DNA of 64,000 nucleotides from Zerene cesonia (GCF_012273895.1 NC_052102.1:9914002-9978001), one strand, 5' to 3'. Numbered from the stretch's first letter, positions 24,901 to 35,285 are shown. Translations and numbers: made by a program. The notes: a model not told the origin generated them from the sequence alone.

Positions 24901-25223
24901 GCAGACCTGTAAATGAAAATCACTTTTAGACGATGTAGATGCACGACATGTGTCAACTTTCTGTTCTCTTCGAAGTTCCACATATACAGTTGTGTGTCGG
25001 ATTCCACGACTATTTTACAAACAAAGGTAAAACGTCGCAGCTAGGTCACATATTTCTCAGGTACGACTCTTGACATCACGTAGGTGTGACACATTGGATA
25101 CCCTATATGGATGCTGCATGTTACTTGTAAATGAATATTGAACAATTACCATAAATTGTCCTTCCCGTCTCCATTGTCTTTCTTTTTAGATTTAAGCCCA
25201 TTAACTTGGCCGTTTGTCTCCAT
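15974..25223 (-). CDS. Dlic: Cytoplasmic dynein 1 light intermediate chain (C-terminal end missing)
   Basis: This subunit links cytoplasmic dynein to cargo adaptors. Minus-strand exons: 25223-25150, 24906-24716, 23557-23354, 17726-17515, 17111-16882, 16455-16344, 16114-15974. Every border is GT-AG and all phases join, giving 388 codons. The Ras-like domain shows a P-loop GDNETGKT (about residues 50-57), the EYAYIDVRDEYRD and WVLDGDPGHTNLLKFAL blocks, and a TKTD nucleotide-site-like motif (226-229). Family signatures EKEHDYRDEHFDF, QYGAALFYTS, VEKDAVLI and PAGWDSMKKI follow. Exon 7 has the EDEQAFLQRQL helix. Known family members have about 490-520 residues, so roughly 100 C-terminal residues, including the adaptor-binding helix, are absent; they may lie in the 14575 gap. 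The start at 25223 opens a short Lys/Asp-rich leader as in relatives. It is divergent from lgd. Confidence 0.95.
16511..16881. repeat. 98-base tandem repeat in Dlic intron 5, apparently derived from exon 5
   Basis: Copies start at about 16513, 16611 and 16709 (98-base period), followed by a shortened unit up to the exon 5 donor. Each carries CTTGTCCTCCAT-ACGCTAATGTTAAGAAG, similar to CTTGTCCTCCATGGCGCT in exon 5. The first two full units also end in TCACNTGAG, like the exon's donor border. Confidence 0.75.
17276..17488 (+). mobile_element. Helitron-like element with CACCTAGT end
   Basis: Ends GCGCAGGCGAAGCTGCGGGC then ACCACCTAGT; the GCAG...CTGC part can fold as a hairpin. The inner text CACTGGACAGATCAGGCTGA is typical of these lepidopteran repeats. 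The 5' border is approximate. It ends 26 bases from the Dlic exon 4 donor. Confidence 0.5.
18311..18508 (+). mobile_element. Helitron-like element, family A
   Basis: Starts TCCTACTTCCTACTTAATAT after an A, ends hairpin CGCGGGTGAAACCGCG and GCGCAGCTAGT. It lies in Dlic intron 3. Confidence 0.7.
18835..19834. other. Assembly gap (1,000 N) with duplicated flanks
   Basis: The 77 bases before the gap (18758-18834) are identical to the 77 after it (19835-19911). The two contigs probably overlap, so the gap and one flank copy are likely artefacts. It lies in Dlic intron 3. Confidence 0.95.
19929..20100 (-). mobile_element. Helitron-like fragment
   Basis: The plus strand opens ACTAGCTTTCCTTCTC (minus-strand end CTAGT) and includes TCGGTTCAGCCGTTCTTGAG, a block shared by this class. 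The 5' border is approximate. Confidence 0.4.
20601..20760 (-). mobile_element. tRNA-derived SINE, diverged copy
   Basis: GGGGCGGAATTCGAACCCGC (B box in reverse) and CTCTTGGCCGCCCGTGATC (A box in reverse) match the heads at 10207 and 61978. The downstream part is rearranged. Confidence 0.5.
20761..21036. other. AT-rich Dlic intron 3 sequence
   Basis: Nothing recognisable is seen. The rest of intron 3 between the listed repeats (21126-22040, 22600-23353) is likewise empty apart from a GC-richer patch around 21300-21530 with no protein-like frame. Confidence 0.4.
21037..21125 (-). mobile_element. Truncated Helitron-like element (CGTCCCGGC family)
   Basis: Begins ACTAGACGATCGTCCCGGCT on the plus strand and contains ATCAAGATACCTGTTTTATC, as in the full copy at 60121-60330. 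Its 5' part is missing. Confidence 0.5.
22041..22245 (-). mobile_element. Helitron-like element, family A (complete)
   Basis: The minus strand runs from TCCTACAAATATTATAAATG to the hairpin and CTAGT, flanked by A and T. It lies in Dlic intron 3. Confidence 0.7.
22463..22600 (+). repeat. Dispersed repeat, CAACCGACTT family
   Basis: Opens TTCAACCGACTTAAAAAAAT and continues to TCAATTCGACTATTC. Same family as 4957 and 45167. End approximate. Confidence 0.4.
23611..23760 (-). mobile_element. Helitron-like element, family C, degraded
   Basis: CTTTGCCCACGGCTTCACAC and GGAGTAGTTTAATAGATG match family C copies at 44922 and 59316. It lies about 54 bases upstream of Dlic exon 3. Confidence 0.45.
23800..24698. 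other. AT-rich Dlic intron 2
   Basis: No exon or clear repeat is seen. A short open frame at 23728-23940 has no protein-like content. Confidence 0.4.
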
Positions 25224-25932
25224 TCTTCAGAAATGATAGAAGATAACAACGGCACAAGAGGCTTTTCTTTCGTTTTCGTTCCTGCCGTTCATACGTCACT
25301 CTTGCAGACAGAGAACAGATAATGAATTCTCGTGTTTTGAATGTTGCTATATAGTTAAAAATATAGATAAAAAATAACACTAACGTATATAAAATATGTT
25401 ATAAACTTAAATAACGAGCCATCATAATCCGGTAGCGGTCGGATAGAGAAGAGACTTGAACATGTACTTAATCAATAAATATTAATTGACTGAATTAACT
25501 TGAATGACTTTTACGGTTAATTTATCTGTCTATTAAAAAAAGGCAACATATATTTAATGTGCATGATAAAATTAAAGTTTCAACATCTTCTTCCACCTAC
25601 CTTTGTAACATGTGTATGTTCGATGTATAATATTCCAATTTCCAATTAATTTTCAACCATGTATAGGGATTCCGGTTGAAATATCAATATTGCCATTATT
25701 AAATACATAAAAGTTTATGTACGTCAGTCGTCAACTGTCAAATAAAATCACAAAGTCAAAATCCAATGCAAACAGCGATTAGTGAAGTTGACTGTTGATC
25801 TTTGATGTTATTTTCTTTGTCACAAATAAACAGACCGTAAATTGATATCGATATAAATAAGGAATCGAATTGTATTTAATTTAAATGAGGACTGCCTTTA
25901 GTAATACAAAAAAGTACTAATACAATTACAAA
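25224..25932. promoter_or_regulatory. Shared divergent promoter region of Dlic and lgd
   Basis: The two start codons lie 709 bases apart on opposite strands, so both promoters must lie here unless a 5' UTR exon is further away. No TATA box is convincing, which fits broadly expressed genes. Confidence 0.6.
25846..25853. promoter_or_regulatory. DRE-like motif TATCGATA
   Basis: An exact TATCGATA lies 80 bases upstream of the lgd ATG. In Drosophila this motif binds DREF at housekeeping promoters. Its use here is inferred from position and match only. Confidence 0.45.
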
Positions 25933-28900
25933 ATGTCTAGGAAACCTAATTCCGGAAAAAGAGGCAATTTGTCGCAAGTGAGTCATTATAATTTACTTTA
26001 CATTAATGTTATATGATCTGAGACCATATTAAAAAATTGTACGTAATATATTTTTAGACTTGCCGTCACATATCCTATTCCTATGTAATATTCCAATAAA
26101 TGTTAACATTTGTTATTTCCTATCAGCTGATTGTATGTCAACAGTGGACTTTTTCAGATAATATGTAATTGCGTTCTTAAAACTCTTGCCTGTTAACTAG
26201 GAACATAAAAAAATAACTGAGATGTCTTAGTTGTCTCATTTCTATTAAAAAAAAGCTTTATGTAAAGTTGATATAACATCCAATTTATTAATACTTATAC
26301 GATACTTGTTTATCCAGATTATGTTGTGTATTTTATTTTCCCCATTAATAAAACAAATAGATTTTTTAATCACCAACAAATGCAGGCAAAAAACAGGTTT
26401 TTTAAAGTAAATACAGTGCAATTCATTTTAAATTCATAATATGGTATTTATTTATTTAATTAATTGCATTATTATTGAAATTTAAATAATAAAATAAATT
26501 GTTTCATTCACAGTTTGGCCTAATAGACATCCCGGATTTTGATGATGAGCCGATGGATTTATCTGACGATGATGGAGACTTAGAAGCAGAGTTAGCTGCT
26601 ATAACTGGGGGTGGGGGCAAAAGGAGCAGGCCAACGAAACCAGCTACAGTGGCACCAGCCGATCTAGATGCTATGATAGCTGCTAGCTTGCGGGATGTGC
26701 CATCTGATGATGAGGGATCAGGTAAGATTAATATATATATAGTAGTATCGAAAGTTAATTTGTGTAGGCATGTGTCAATAGCCTTAATATAGTAATGATT
26801 AATGATGAAAATAAAGTTTGTATTTATTAGTCTTGATTAAACTAAAAATTATTGACCTGAATTACATGATATCATCTATAAGAATCAATAAATACTCATT
26901 ATGTGTCACTTTCCAGTGGTTAACGCGTGAGCGTAGAACCGAGGGGTCCTGGGTTCAATTCCCGGTGGGGACGCGTAAAAATAATGTCTCGGTCTGGCAG
27001 GACACAGAAGGCTGATCACCTACTTGTCCGTAAAGAAAATCGATCAGTGAAACAGATAAATATCATTTGCCCCATACCCCAGTAGGGGACACGGGACTTA
27101 ACTTATGTGTCACTTTCACAGGTGATGATGATGACCCAGACTTATTAAATGAACTACAAGAGCTGGCATTTGATGATGAAGCTCCCAGACTCAGCAGACC
27201 AGCGCCACCTCCACCCGGCACTGTCAGTGCTGAGAATAGTACTGTCAGTTTGTTACAAGAGAGAATATCTAATTATACTATTGCGGAGAAAGCTGCTAAA
27301 GAGAGTGGTGAGGGTAGTCGTGCTAGACGGTAAGTGTTTTATCTTTACTACATGGTATAAAGCAAAGTCACTCCCCTCCTCTTCCTCTATGTATGTATGT
27401 GTGTATGTGTGCTTAAGATCTTTAAAACTACACAATGGATTTTGATGGGGTTTTTTTGAAAATAGATAGAGTGATTCAAGAAGAAGGTTTATATGTATAA
27501 TAACATCTATTGAGCTACTCCGAACTTGACGCCTGCAAAGCTGCAGGCAAAAGCTAGTTTTTGGTATTTTTGTAGAGCTTCATTTTTAGTAGTACTAATC
27601 TGATCATGAAAATTAACTAAATAATAGTAGTTCTCAAACAGTAACCTATACTTTTTCTTTTGGATCCGAGTGAAGCCAGGGCAAATGGCTATAAATATAA
27701 ATATAGTTGCTATTATATATGGCTTACCTATTGAATGAATTATATTTCATTGTATTTGTTCAAGTATAAAAATCTTCTATCTTGCTTTCAGCTTCGGCCG
27801 TGGCCTCAAAACCCTCAATGACTTATTAAAACAGGCGAAAGCTGGTCGTCCCATTAACGAAGAAGACATACCTCCTCCAGTCAGTGTTGGCAAGCCAGCA
27901 GCACCAGCTGCATCAGAAGCAGCCCCAACTACACCTTCAGCTCCACAACCAGAACCAGTTCCTCAACCACCAGCTCGGAGAGCCCCAGCTCCACCTCCAC
28001 GTACGGAATCCTTGAGGGAGGAAAGGCCAGCAACTCCACCTGAGCCAAAGGAGCCGCCACCACCATTGCCTACAGAAGCGGCTGTGGATCCAGCCAAAGA
28101 AGAGGGACTTAGGTTTATTTTAAGTAAGTTCTGCAAATAAAAGCGATATAATTTTTAGCCAACTTCAAAAAAGAGGAGAATTTTAATATTTTTCTTTTGT
28201 GTTTTTATGTCTTAACTTTTTACCGTTTTAATTTAAATTAAAATGAGATCTAACAATTTGAAAATAATCTTTTGAATTAATGACACATTGACTACTGAAA
28301 CAAGTGTTTCTTCTACTAACTCAAAAAAGAAAAGAATCAGTGAAGCTAAAGAATCCATAAATCAATATTGGCCACATAATTTCAGAACGTAAAGAAGAAT
28401 TCAAAGCCGCGGCTTTATCCAGCAAGCATGCAGGTGACAAAGCAATGGCCCTCGAATACTTGAAGGTGGTGAAACAGTTCGATATTGTAGTGGATGCGTA
28501 CAAAGCTGGTGAAGCCATGGACCTGAACGAGCTACCGACCCCCGAGGCCATCGCTGCTGCTGTACGGTCGCAGACCAGTGAGGAGCAGGTGCAGAATTCA
28601 GCTGGTGAGTTGAAAATTCGAGACCGGTTGTTTGTATGAGACATATTTTTGTTATTAATTTTTATGACAAAAAGATTAAAGATTAGTTTGTTTGAAAAAT
28701 TTCCAAAGGAAGAGTTTTGATGGTAATGATGTTAATTGTGGTCTGGATAATGTGGACTATTAGAGAATAAACTTTCTTGAATGATTGTTCTAGAACCAAC
28801 CCCAGCTCCGGCTTCTGAAGGGACACTGATCACAGCTTCAAGTGTTGATGAGGCGTTGAAGCAGAGACTCGCTGCTTTTCAGGTAACATGACCAAAATTT

Positions 28901-31900
28901 TCCTTTACCAAGTTACTGTGTCTGCTTTTAATATTGTGCTGCTATATTGATAACTTTTTTGTGTGACGTAAATTTTATCGAGTTATTTCCCCGCACTAGT
29001 TATGAGTTTAAGTCATAAAATCAATCAAAAACATAAAGAGCTGTGAATATAGGTTGAAGTTGCAAAGACCTGGACAAAAATGAGATAGCACAGCTTGTGC
29101 TGCAACGGTCACGTATATTAGAAGATTAAGTATGAGTATACTAAACTTTAGCTAAAGATCAAACAATTTGAATTTCATATTGGCTGTAACGCGTTACGTA
29201 ACGAAGCGTATTACCCTTTTTTTTAGTGGGGAAATCTTACATACCTACGTACCATAACCCACGACCTCTTCCACGGCCCCCGGGGAAGAGGTTGTGGGTT
29301 ATGTCGGATTCCTATCGACTAAAACCCCTCTGTGTTCCACTGTAGGCCACGCGTGTTTGTTAGAATTCGTCCGCGCTTTATCCTACCTCATAAATATGTA
29401 ACTGATCGGATGGCGGGTTAAAAATCTCATCGCTTTCTGATAATGTCTCCGAACATAGACTAAGTTATAGACTCAAGCTAAACAGAACATACCAGAAACT
29501 TGAAGTCTTTATCAATTTCTTTTTACAGGAACAAGAGGCGAAGGCGAAAGAGCAAGGCAACGCGTCAAAGGCACGTCGCATGGGGCGGATCGTGAAGCAG
29601 TACCAGGAGGCAATCAGGCTGCACGCGGCGGGCAAACCCCTGCCCCTGGATGAGTTGCCCACCCCGAATGGATTTGCCCCTATACCTGGGGTGAGTTGAG
29701 GGATAAATTAGCTCGAATTGTTAGGATGATGCCGGATTATTATTTCAGATAAGGATTGGGGGAGGGGGGATAAATGTAGAATCACTTTTTTTACTGTTAT
29801 TAACTTTTACAAGCGTATGGTAAAGATAGTTTAAGAAAATAAGTGAGTGATTTTTTTCATAACATCCTCTACCCGACAATAACAAACAATAAAAGAAAGA
29901 ATAAGAAAAATTGGCAAATCGATTAGCCGTACACGCGTGTTGTCGTGACCAAAGGAAATAGGGGTGAATTTTTATAAGCATAAGGTTCATATTTACTTTG
30001 AATTTATTTCATCCATTCCAGGAGCAAAGCCCCAAACCGACCGCAAGCCCCGCTGGGCCCCGGAGCCCCGCGGGCCCCACGAGCCCCGCTGTCCCCACGC
30101 CGTCCCCGCGTCCGTCCCCACAACTGACCCGCAACGATAAGCAATTACTTTTACTGATGCACAGACAGAAGGAGTTCAAGGAGGCGGCCATTAATGCTAA
30201 GAAGAGTGGTGAGTCGTATAATCTGTGGTGGTAATATTGAAAAACATCTAACATCTAATATATAAAATTCTCGTGTCACAGTTTTCGTTGCCATACTCCT
30301 CCGAAACGGCTTGACCGATTTTGATGAAATTTTTTTTTACAGCCTTTTAACAGCCTTTTCCGGGTCAGCTAGTATCATATTATAATCTAATCATCATAGA
30401 GTGTTTTTTTTTAATTTCTAATTGTTCCTATGCTAATATAATCAAATAGTATCTTTTTTGGGTTTTTAATGTCCATGTTGTTGATTGTTGTTGATATATC
30501 CGTCTGTCGCGTCAACATGGAGGTGTCAAAATTGACGTCACTACCTCATTTTAAAATATATATTATAAAGCTGAAGAGTTTGTTTGTTTGTTTGTTTGAC
30601 CGCACTAATCTCAGGAACTACTGGTAGCATTTGAAAAATTCCTTCAGTGTTAGATAGCCTATTTATTGAGAAAGGCTATGATATATCATCACGCTAAGAC
30701 CAATAATTTTTTCAGGGAATTTTTTTCCCATTGAGATCTTCCGCTGCCCAAAGTAACTTTTCCACGCGGACGAAGTCGCGGGCGGAAGCTAGTTTTAGGT
30801 TTTAGAACACAAGGTCACAGGTTTAAGTTGAGTTATAAAAGAATAAGTAATTATCAAAATACCGCACAGGTAATATGGAGCAAGCAAAGGAATACCTTCG
30901 CGCTGCGAAAGGGTTCGACTCCTTGATAGAAGCGACGAAAGGTGGTCTACCCGTCGACTTGAAGTCCATCCCTCTGCCGCCCAAGGCTAAGAAACAAATC
31001 GAGGAAACGTATGTATTTTTATTTATATTTAATAAAAAAAATGCCTAAAAATTTAATATTTGTAAGATAGATACTAAGAGATACTTTAATAATGTCTGAG
31101 GAAATGTATGTATTTCTATTTATCTTATATATCAAATTCACTTGTCACAATATTTAAAATCCTCCGCAAAGGCTGGACGGATCCTTATATGATTTTGTGT
31201 ATTAACGGATTTTGATGGTGTTACTTTTAATAGATAGAGGGATTCAAGAGGAAGATTTATGTGTATAATAACGTCTATTAAACTACGTCGAATTTAACGC
31301 GTGCGAAACCGCGGGCAAAAGCTAATTATAAATAAAAGGCCACCCGGGCGCGCCGACGTCGGCGATAATGTAAAATGTCTACCAACCAATTCCAGTTTCG
31401 ACATAGTGTCGGCGGAGGACTGCGATCCGCAAGAGGATTCCCTCATCACCAGCGACGGTGATGACGTCATGTCCCGGTTACACGCGCAGCTCACCCGCCA
31501 ACTGAAACTGTGTGTCGCCAACCGTGACCATTACCGCGCCATGGGCAACATCGCCGAGAGCAACCGCTTCGAGCACATGGCGGTCAGCGTGAAGCAGGAT
31601 TTGGATGTGGTTGCCGTTGCTAAGAGGTGGGTTTGGGAAAACGCGGGGAAAAACGGGAAAAAATGTGAAAAAATCCATTAAGGCTATGTGTAACTTACCG
31701 TGACCAATAGTGCGCTATGGGCAACTTAGCGGAGTATGTGATGATTTAGATGTTGCTGTCGCTGCTAAGAGGTACGTGTTAAGAAAAAAAAAGTATTTTT
31801 TCTGCTTATTCTATATAATGGTCTACTGTGATGGGTTTGTGTGTTATATGTTACGAATACATTAATATTTAATAAATCCTGTCTAATTTTTTTGAATTAT

Positions 31901-34900
31901 TATAATGTGGATACAAATAACTTTTATTTAGTCATAAAATTTAAGTTTTTAACAGTTTTCTGTGCCAGAAATTATTAAATCCTGAAAGTTTTCTTCATAG
32001 ACACAATGTAAACAGTACTCTTTCCCAAGATTTAATGTATCACCGTCATAAATATAGTTAAAATAGGCTTTTGTGCAATTAATAAATACATCTTATACAT
32101 ACTGTTCACAGTATACTCGCTCAAAAAGAAAAGAGTAAGAAAAATTAACTTTTTTTTTTAAATGAAACCGTTAAATTCATATAGAATGTCACGCACTTTC
32201 AGTCTAAACCAACCTCCCCCCAAGTTCCACTACGAGGGCCGCCAGTTCGCGATAGTGCAGTGCAACAGCGACCTTAACGAGAACGACTTAGAGCTGACAA
32301 TCGTGCGCGGCATCGCGTACACCGTGCCCAACCCGAGGGAGGTGGACACGTACGTCAAGTTCGAATTTCCCTACCCGCAGGTGAGTTTGTACGTTTTCGG
32401 GATTAAAGTGTTCACTTTTTTTTTTTGGCAATTAAATCCCACATGGGGAATCCTAGTGTTTTGAATATGTTTACGTGACAAAATATATTTTTTTTTATAA
32501 ATTGTTGTTTATTGTTATTGTTAAAACATTTATTTATTTCTGAATTAAATATTGAAATTTTGCTCTATTTCTTTTCATTAAACCATTGCTTTTTAATTTA
32601 TTATAACGACGCTCATATTTTATATTGAATTCTAATTGATTTCTAATTTTTGGTCCTTCGAGTTGGATAATGTTTTTATCGTGAATTTAAAATTTGTATA
32701 AGAAAACGCTTTTATAAATGTCAAAATAAGACTTTTTTATTAGAATTAAAACAGTTTTATAACATATCTACAAATAATCATTGCATTTCTGCGAAATTAC
32801 AGTATCCATACTTATCATCAGTTTAATGCAATAACACAAAAATGGCCGCAGCCTTACGTACTTACGGCTTAGAAGATTTGTAAAATTTATTTTATCGATT
32901 TTTATCACCTTTTCACAATTCACACGATACATTATACAATAAATAAAGAGAAAGTATTTTTTCAATTAATTTTTTCCACATCTTTCACAATTGACACGAT
33001 ACTTTTACACCGAATCAACGAACGAACACTGTGCCAGGACGCGCCGGTGTGCGAGCGCACGGCGCTCGTGAAGGACACGAACAGCCCGCAGTACGGCGCC
33101 ACGTACACGCTGCCCATCCAGCGGCAGGCGCGGGCCTGCGCGCGCGCCTTCAAGCGGCACGCCATCAAGTTCGAAGTCTACTCCAGGGGGTGAGTTGTGA
33201 CGTCATCGCGTGGCCAGATCTCGCTCTGTACCAAATTGAATTCACAAAATATGCCAGTTGTGACGTCATCGATCTTGCTTGTGGCTTTATCGCCTGTAGA
33301 TCTCGCTTTGAGTCAAATTGGATTCGCAAAATATGCCATGGCACCCCCTGCATAGATCCCTGAGCTCGGCAGTTGTGACGTCATCGCGTCGGCTGTTCTC
33401 TATATCAAATTGGGTAGAGATACAAAATGTACATGGCAATATTATTTTGCAATTGAATGTAAATGTAGGTAGTGAGTTAGACTTAAAGACGATATCCGAA
33501 ACGGCTGAACCGATTGTATAGCTATTAGACCTAGGCTACATATTGACTAATACTTGTTTGAAGATTTAAATTCGAATCTGAATTTACGCAGGCATACACT
33601 GCTATCGTTTGCCTATTTATTATTCATTATAGGATAATTGTGGGCGCATGTAAGATATTACACTAATATTTTTTATGCTTTAATAATATCGATATAATAA
33701 TAAAATAAATCAAACAAAATTTTACATTAATTTGTTTTTTATATGAGGCAATTTTAAGATTCGTTATCGACATATAACATGCATTAGCATGATTAAAACA
33801 TTCTCAATATTGCCATTGCAAAGTGTTAATAATGTTTGTGTCGCAACTATTGCTTAAAATTGCCTTTTATTCTCTGTGTGTGTGTAATCGCCTTTATTTC
33901 TTATACAACGCTATTTATCTAAACAAAATAAATCATAAAATAGCAAATATTCCCCCCCCCCCCTTTTGGAAACTTGATGAATGTTGAAAACTTGTTTACC
34001 TCTGTACCTGAAATATATATAGGTATACTAGATACCATAGCGCAGTCCAGTATAATCTACTCTAGTCTAGTCCTGTCTAGTGTAGTGTACTCTAGTGTAT
34101 ATTTGTAGTTATGTACTTTGACTAGACGCTACTACATTCTATTTTATTTAACTCTTCTAATTCAATAAAGTGTACTCTCGTGTAACTTTATGTAGTTTGT
34201 ACTATAGTCCCTAGTGCATTCTAGTTCACTCCACTCTCCTCTAGTGTACTTGTATGTCGTTTTTCTACTTAACTCTACTCTCATCTAGTCCCCTCTAGTG
34301 TACTCTAGTATAATCTAGTGTAGTGTAGTGTAGTGTAGTGTAGTGTGGTGTGGTGTTGTGTAGTGTGGTGTGGTGTAGTGGCGTGTCCCGCAGGTGTAGC
34401 AACCTGTTGTGTTGCAGTGGCTGGTTCAGCCGCGACACGCTGGTGGGCGCGGTGGCGGTCAAGTTGGCGCCGCTCGAGACGCAGGTCACTCTGCATGAGG
34501 CTTATCCGGTGAGTTCACTGACTTATAAATAAATGGTGTGTAAAATGTTAATGCTGTGTTATGACAATTCAAAACTGCAATAAAATAAATAAATAAAAGA
34601 AGTCTTATTGTATAAATGAATGTTTGAGTTTGAGTTATATGCGGTGACTGCTGGAATACTCTTCGAACTAGAGAATGCGATGCTTGGAGGTTATATTATA
34701 CTAGATTTTTGCCCGCGGTGTCGCACGCGTTAAATTGATGATTCTATTAAACTACTCCTCCTTGAGTAACTCTATCTTTTAAAAAATAATTTTGCACGTT
34801 CGATTCGTTGCGCAGTTTTAAAAATGTGAGCATACATGAGGACGGATAGACAGAGAAAGCGATTTTTTTTATACTACGTAGAGATGATGAAAAACTGTCA

Positions 34901-35285
34901 ATTCAATTCAATACAACTACTGTCATTGCAATTGTATCGAGAATCGGAGTCCAGTCATCACTTGTAGTTCAATGCATGCTTCACCAAGCATCCATCCGCA
35001 AAGCGTTAATAGATTTGTCCAGTTCTTTATTTTTTATTTTTTTGATGCAAGTGAAAAAACATGTATCAGAATTGTATATAGTAAAAAACAAATAATTTAA
35101 TAGTTATTCCATCAACCTGAGTGTTTTTTTTTTGTTTCTTAAAAACGAGGGTATTCCGTTCGCAGCTAATGGACGGGCGGCGGCCGGCGGGCGGCTCGCT
35201 GGAGGTGCGGCTGCGCGTGCGCACGCCGCTGCTGCAGCAGCAGATCGAGCACACGAAACACCGCTGGCTCGTTATCGATAATTAG
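25933..35285 (+). CDS. lgd: CC2D1 family protein, lethal (2) giant discs orthologue (complete)
   Basis: Fourteen GT-AG exons: 25933-25977, 26514-26721, 27122-27329, 27792-28123, 28386-28604, 28794-28882, 29529-29690, 30022-30208, 30870-31008, 31396-31626, 32203-32380, 33038-33189, 34418-34508, 35166-35285. They sum to 2,361 bases, 786 residues plus TAG. The order is an acidic N terminus, DM14 repeats near residues 128-187, 262-318, 358-413 and 460-520 (each ending in a PxxxxxPxP-like tail, e.g. LNELPTPE), proline-rich linkers, then a C2 domain near 615-735 with YVKFEFPYPQ. The end is KHRWLVIDN. Fly Lgd is about 816 residues, human CC2D1A 951. In flies Lgd acts with the ESCRT-III protein Shrub on endosomes and its loss misactivates Notch. 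Here the role is inferred by family. Exon 12 has a weak acceptor (ACTGTGCCAG). Confidence 0.95.
26914..27102 (+). mobile_element. tRNA-derived SINE (Metulj-like) in lgd intron 2
   Basis: The head contains GTGGTTAACGCGTGAGC (A-box-like) and GGGTTCAATTCCCGGTGGGG (B box). The body has AATGTCTCGGTCTGGCAGGA and ends GCCCCATACCCCAGTAGGGG then ACACGGGACTT, typical of lepidopteran SINEs. It is flanked by the 15-base duplication TTATGTGTCACTTTC (26899-26913 and 27103-27117). Confidence 0.85.
27350..27558 (+). mobile_element. Helitron-like element, family C
   Basis: It contains GGATTTTGATGGGGTTTTTT and ends GCCTGCAAAGCTGCAGGCAA then AAGCTAGT. GCCTGC-aaa-GCTGCAGGC gives the end hairpin. It sits about 20 bases after lgd exon 3. 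Confidence 0.6.
28158..28265 (+). repeat. Dispersed repeat, CCAACTTCAAAAAAGAGG family
   Basis: GCCAACTTCAAAAAAGAGGA then a T-rich segment. It is a weak match to the CAACCGACTTC family, in lgd intron 4. Confidence 0.3.
29186..29400. repeat. Interspersed repeat with a 20-base foldback in lgd intron 6
   Basis: It contains the palindrome GTAACGCGTTAC, a T run with AGTGGGGAAATCTTAC, and a hairpin with arms 29253-29272 and 29284-29303 (CATAACCCAC / GTGGGTTATG at the base, one mismatch in 20). This text pattern recurs in lepidopteran genomes; I do not know its class. Confidence 0.45.
30254..30373 (+). mobile_element. Helitron-like element, Lep1 type, internally deleted
   Basis: It starts TCTAATATATAAAATTCTCG after an A, carries CATACTCCTCCGAAACGGCT, and ends GGGTCAGCTAGT. 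It is about 60 bases shorter than the 9893 copy. It lies in lgd intron 8. Confidence 0.65.
30557..30793 (+). mobile_element. Helitron-like element, family B
   Basis: AAGCTGAAGAGTTTGTTTGT leads in and ACGCGGACGAAGTCGCGGGC then GGAAGCTAGT closes; CGCGgacgaagtCGCG is the end hairpin. An inverted copy is at 37822-38145. It lies in lgd intron 8. Confidence 0.65.
31123..31326 (+). mobile_element. Chimeric Helitron-like element: Lep1 start, family C end
   Basis: The first 80-90 bases (CACTTGTCACAATATTTAAA, ATCCTCCGCAAAGGCT) follow the Lep1 type. From ACGGATTTTGATGG on it is family C, ending GCGAAACCGCGGGCAAAAGC and CTAAT. It lies in lgd intron 9, about 70 bases before exon 10. Confidence 0.5.
31699..31771 (+). 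pseudogene. Decayed partial duplicate of lgd exon 10
   Basis: CGTGACCA, GCGCTATGGGCAAC, GCGGAG, GATTTAGATGTTGCTGTCGC and TGCTAAGAG/GTACG follow the end of exon 10 in order, with an internal deletion of about 50 bases and in-frame stops. It keeps a usable-looking donor but no clear acceptor. Confidence 0.65.
33194..33440. repeat. Irregular tandem repeat with CRE motifs in lgd intron 12
   Basis: Three units start GTTGTGACGTCATCG at 33194, 33257 and 33372. Each is followed by a diverged ATCTCGCT / TCAAATTG / CAAAATATGCCA text. The first unit begins 4 bases after the exon 12 donor. Confidence 0.65.
34025..34383. repeat. CTAGTGTA-type minisatellite running into GTGTA repeats, lgd intron 12
   Basis: Degenerate ACTCTAGTGT/CTAGTCTAGT words pass into a GTGTA pentamer run (34315-34345) and GTGTGGTGTGGTG variants. 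The array stops about 35 bases before the exon 13 acceptor. Confidence 0.75.
34700..34884 (-). mobile_element. Helitron-like element, family C
   Basis: The minus strand starts TCTCTACGTAGTATAAAAAA and ends with CACCGCGGGCAAAAATCTAGT. The body GCACGTTCGATTCGTTGCGC is slightly diverged. It lies in lgd intron 13. Confidence 0.55.

Noticed and set aside
26917..26985. A tRNA gene in lgd intron 2
   Set aside because: The B box is good but the 5' half does not fold as a tRNA, and the element has a SINE body and target duplication.
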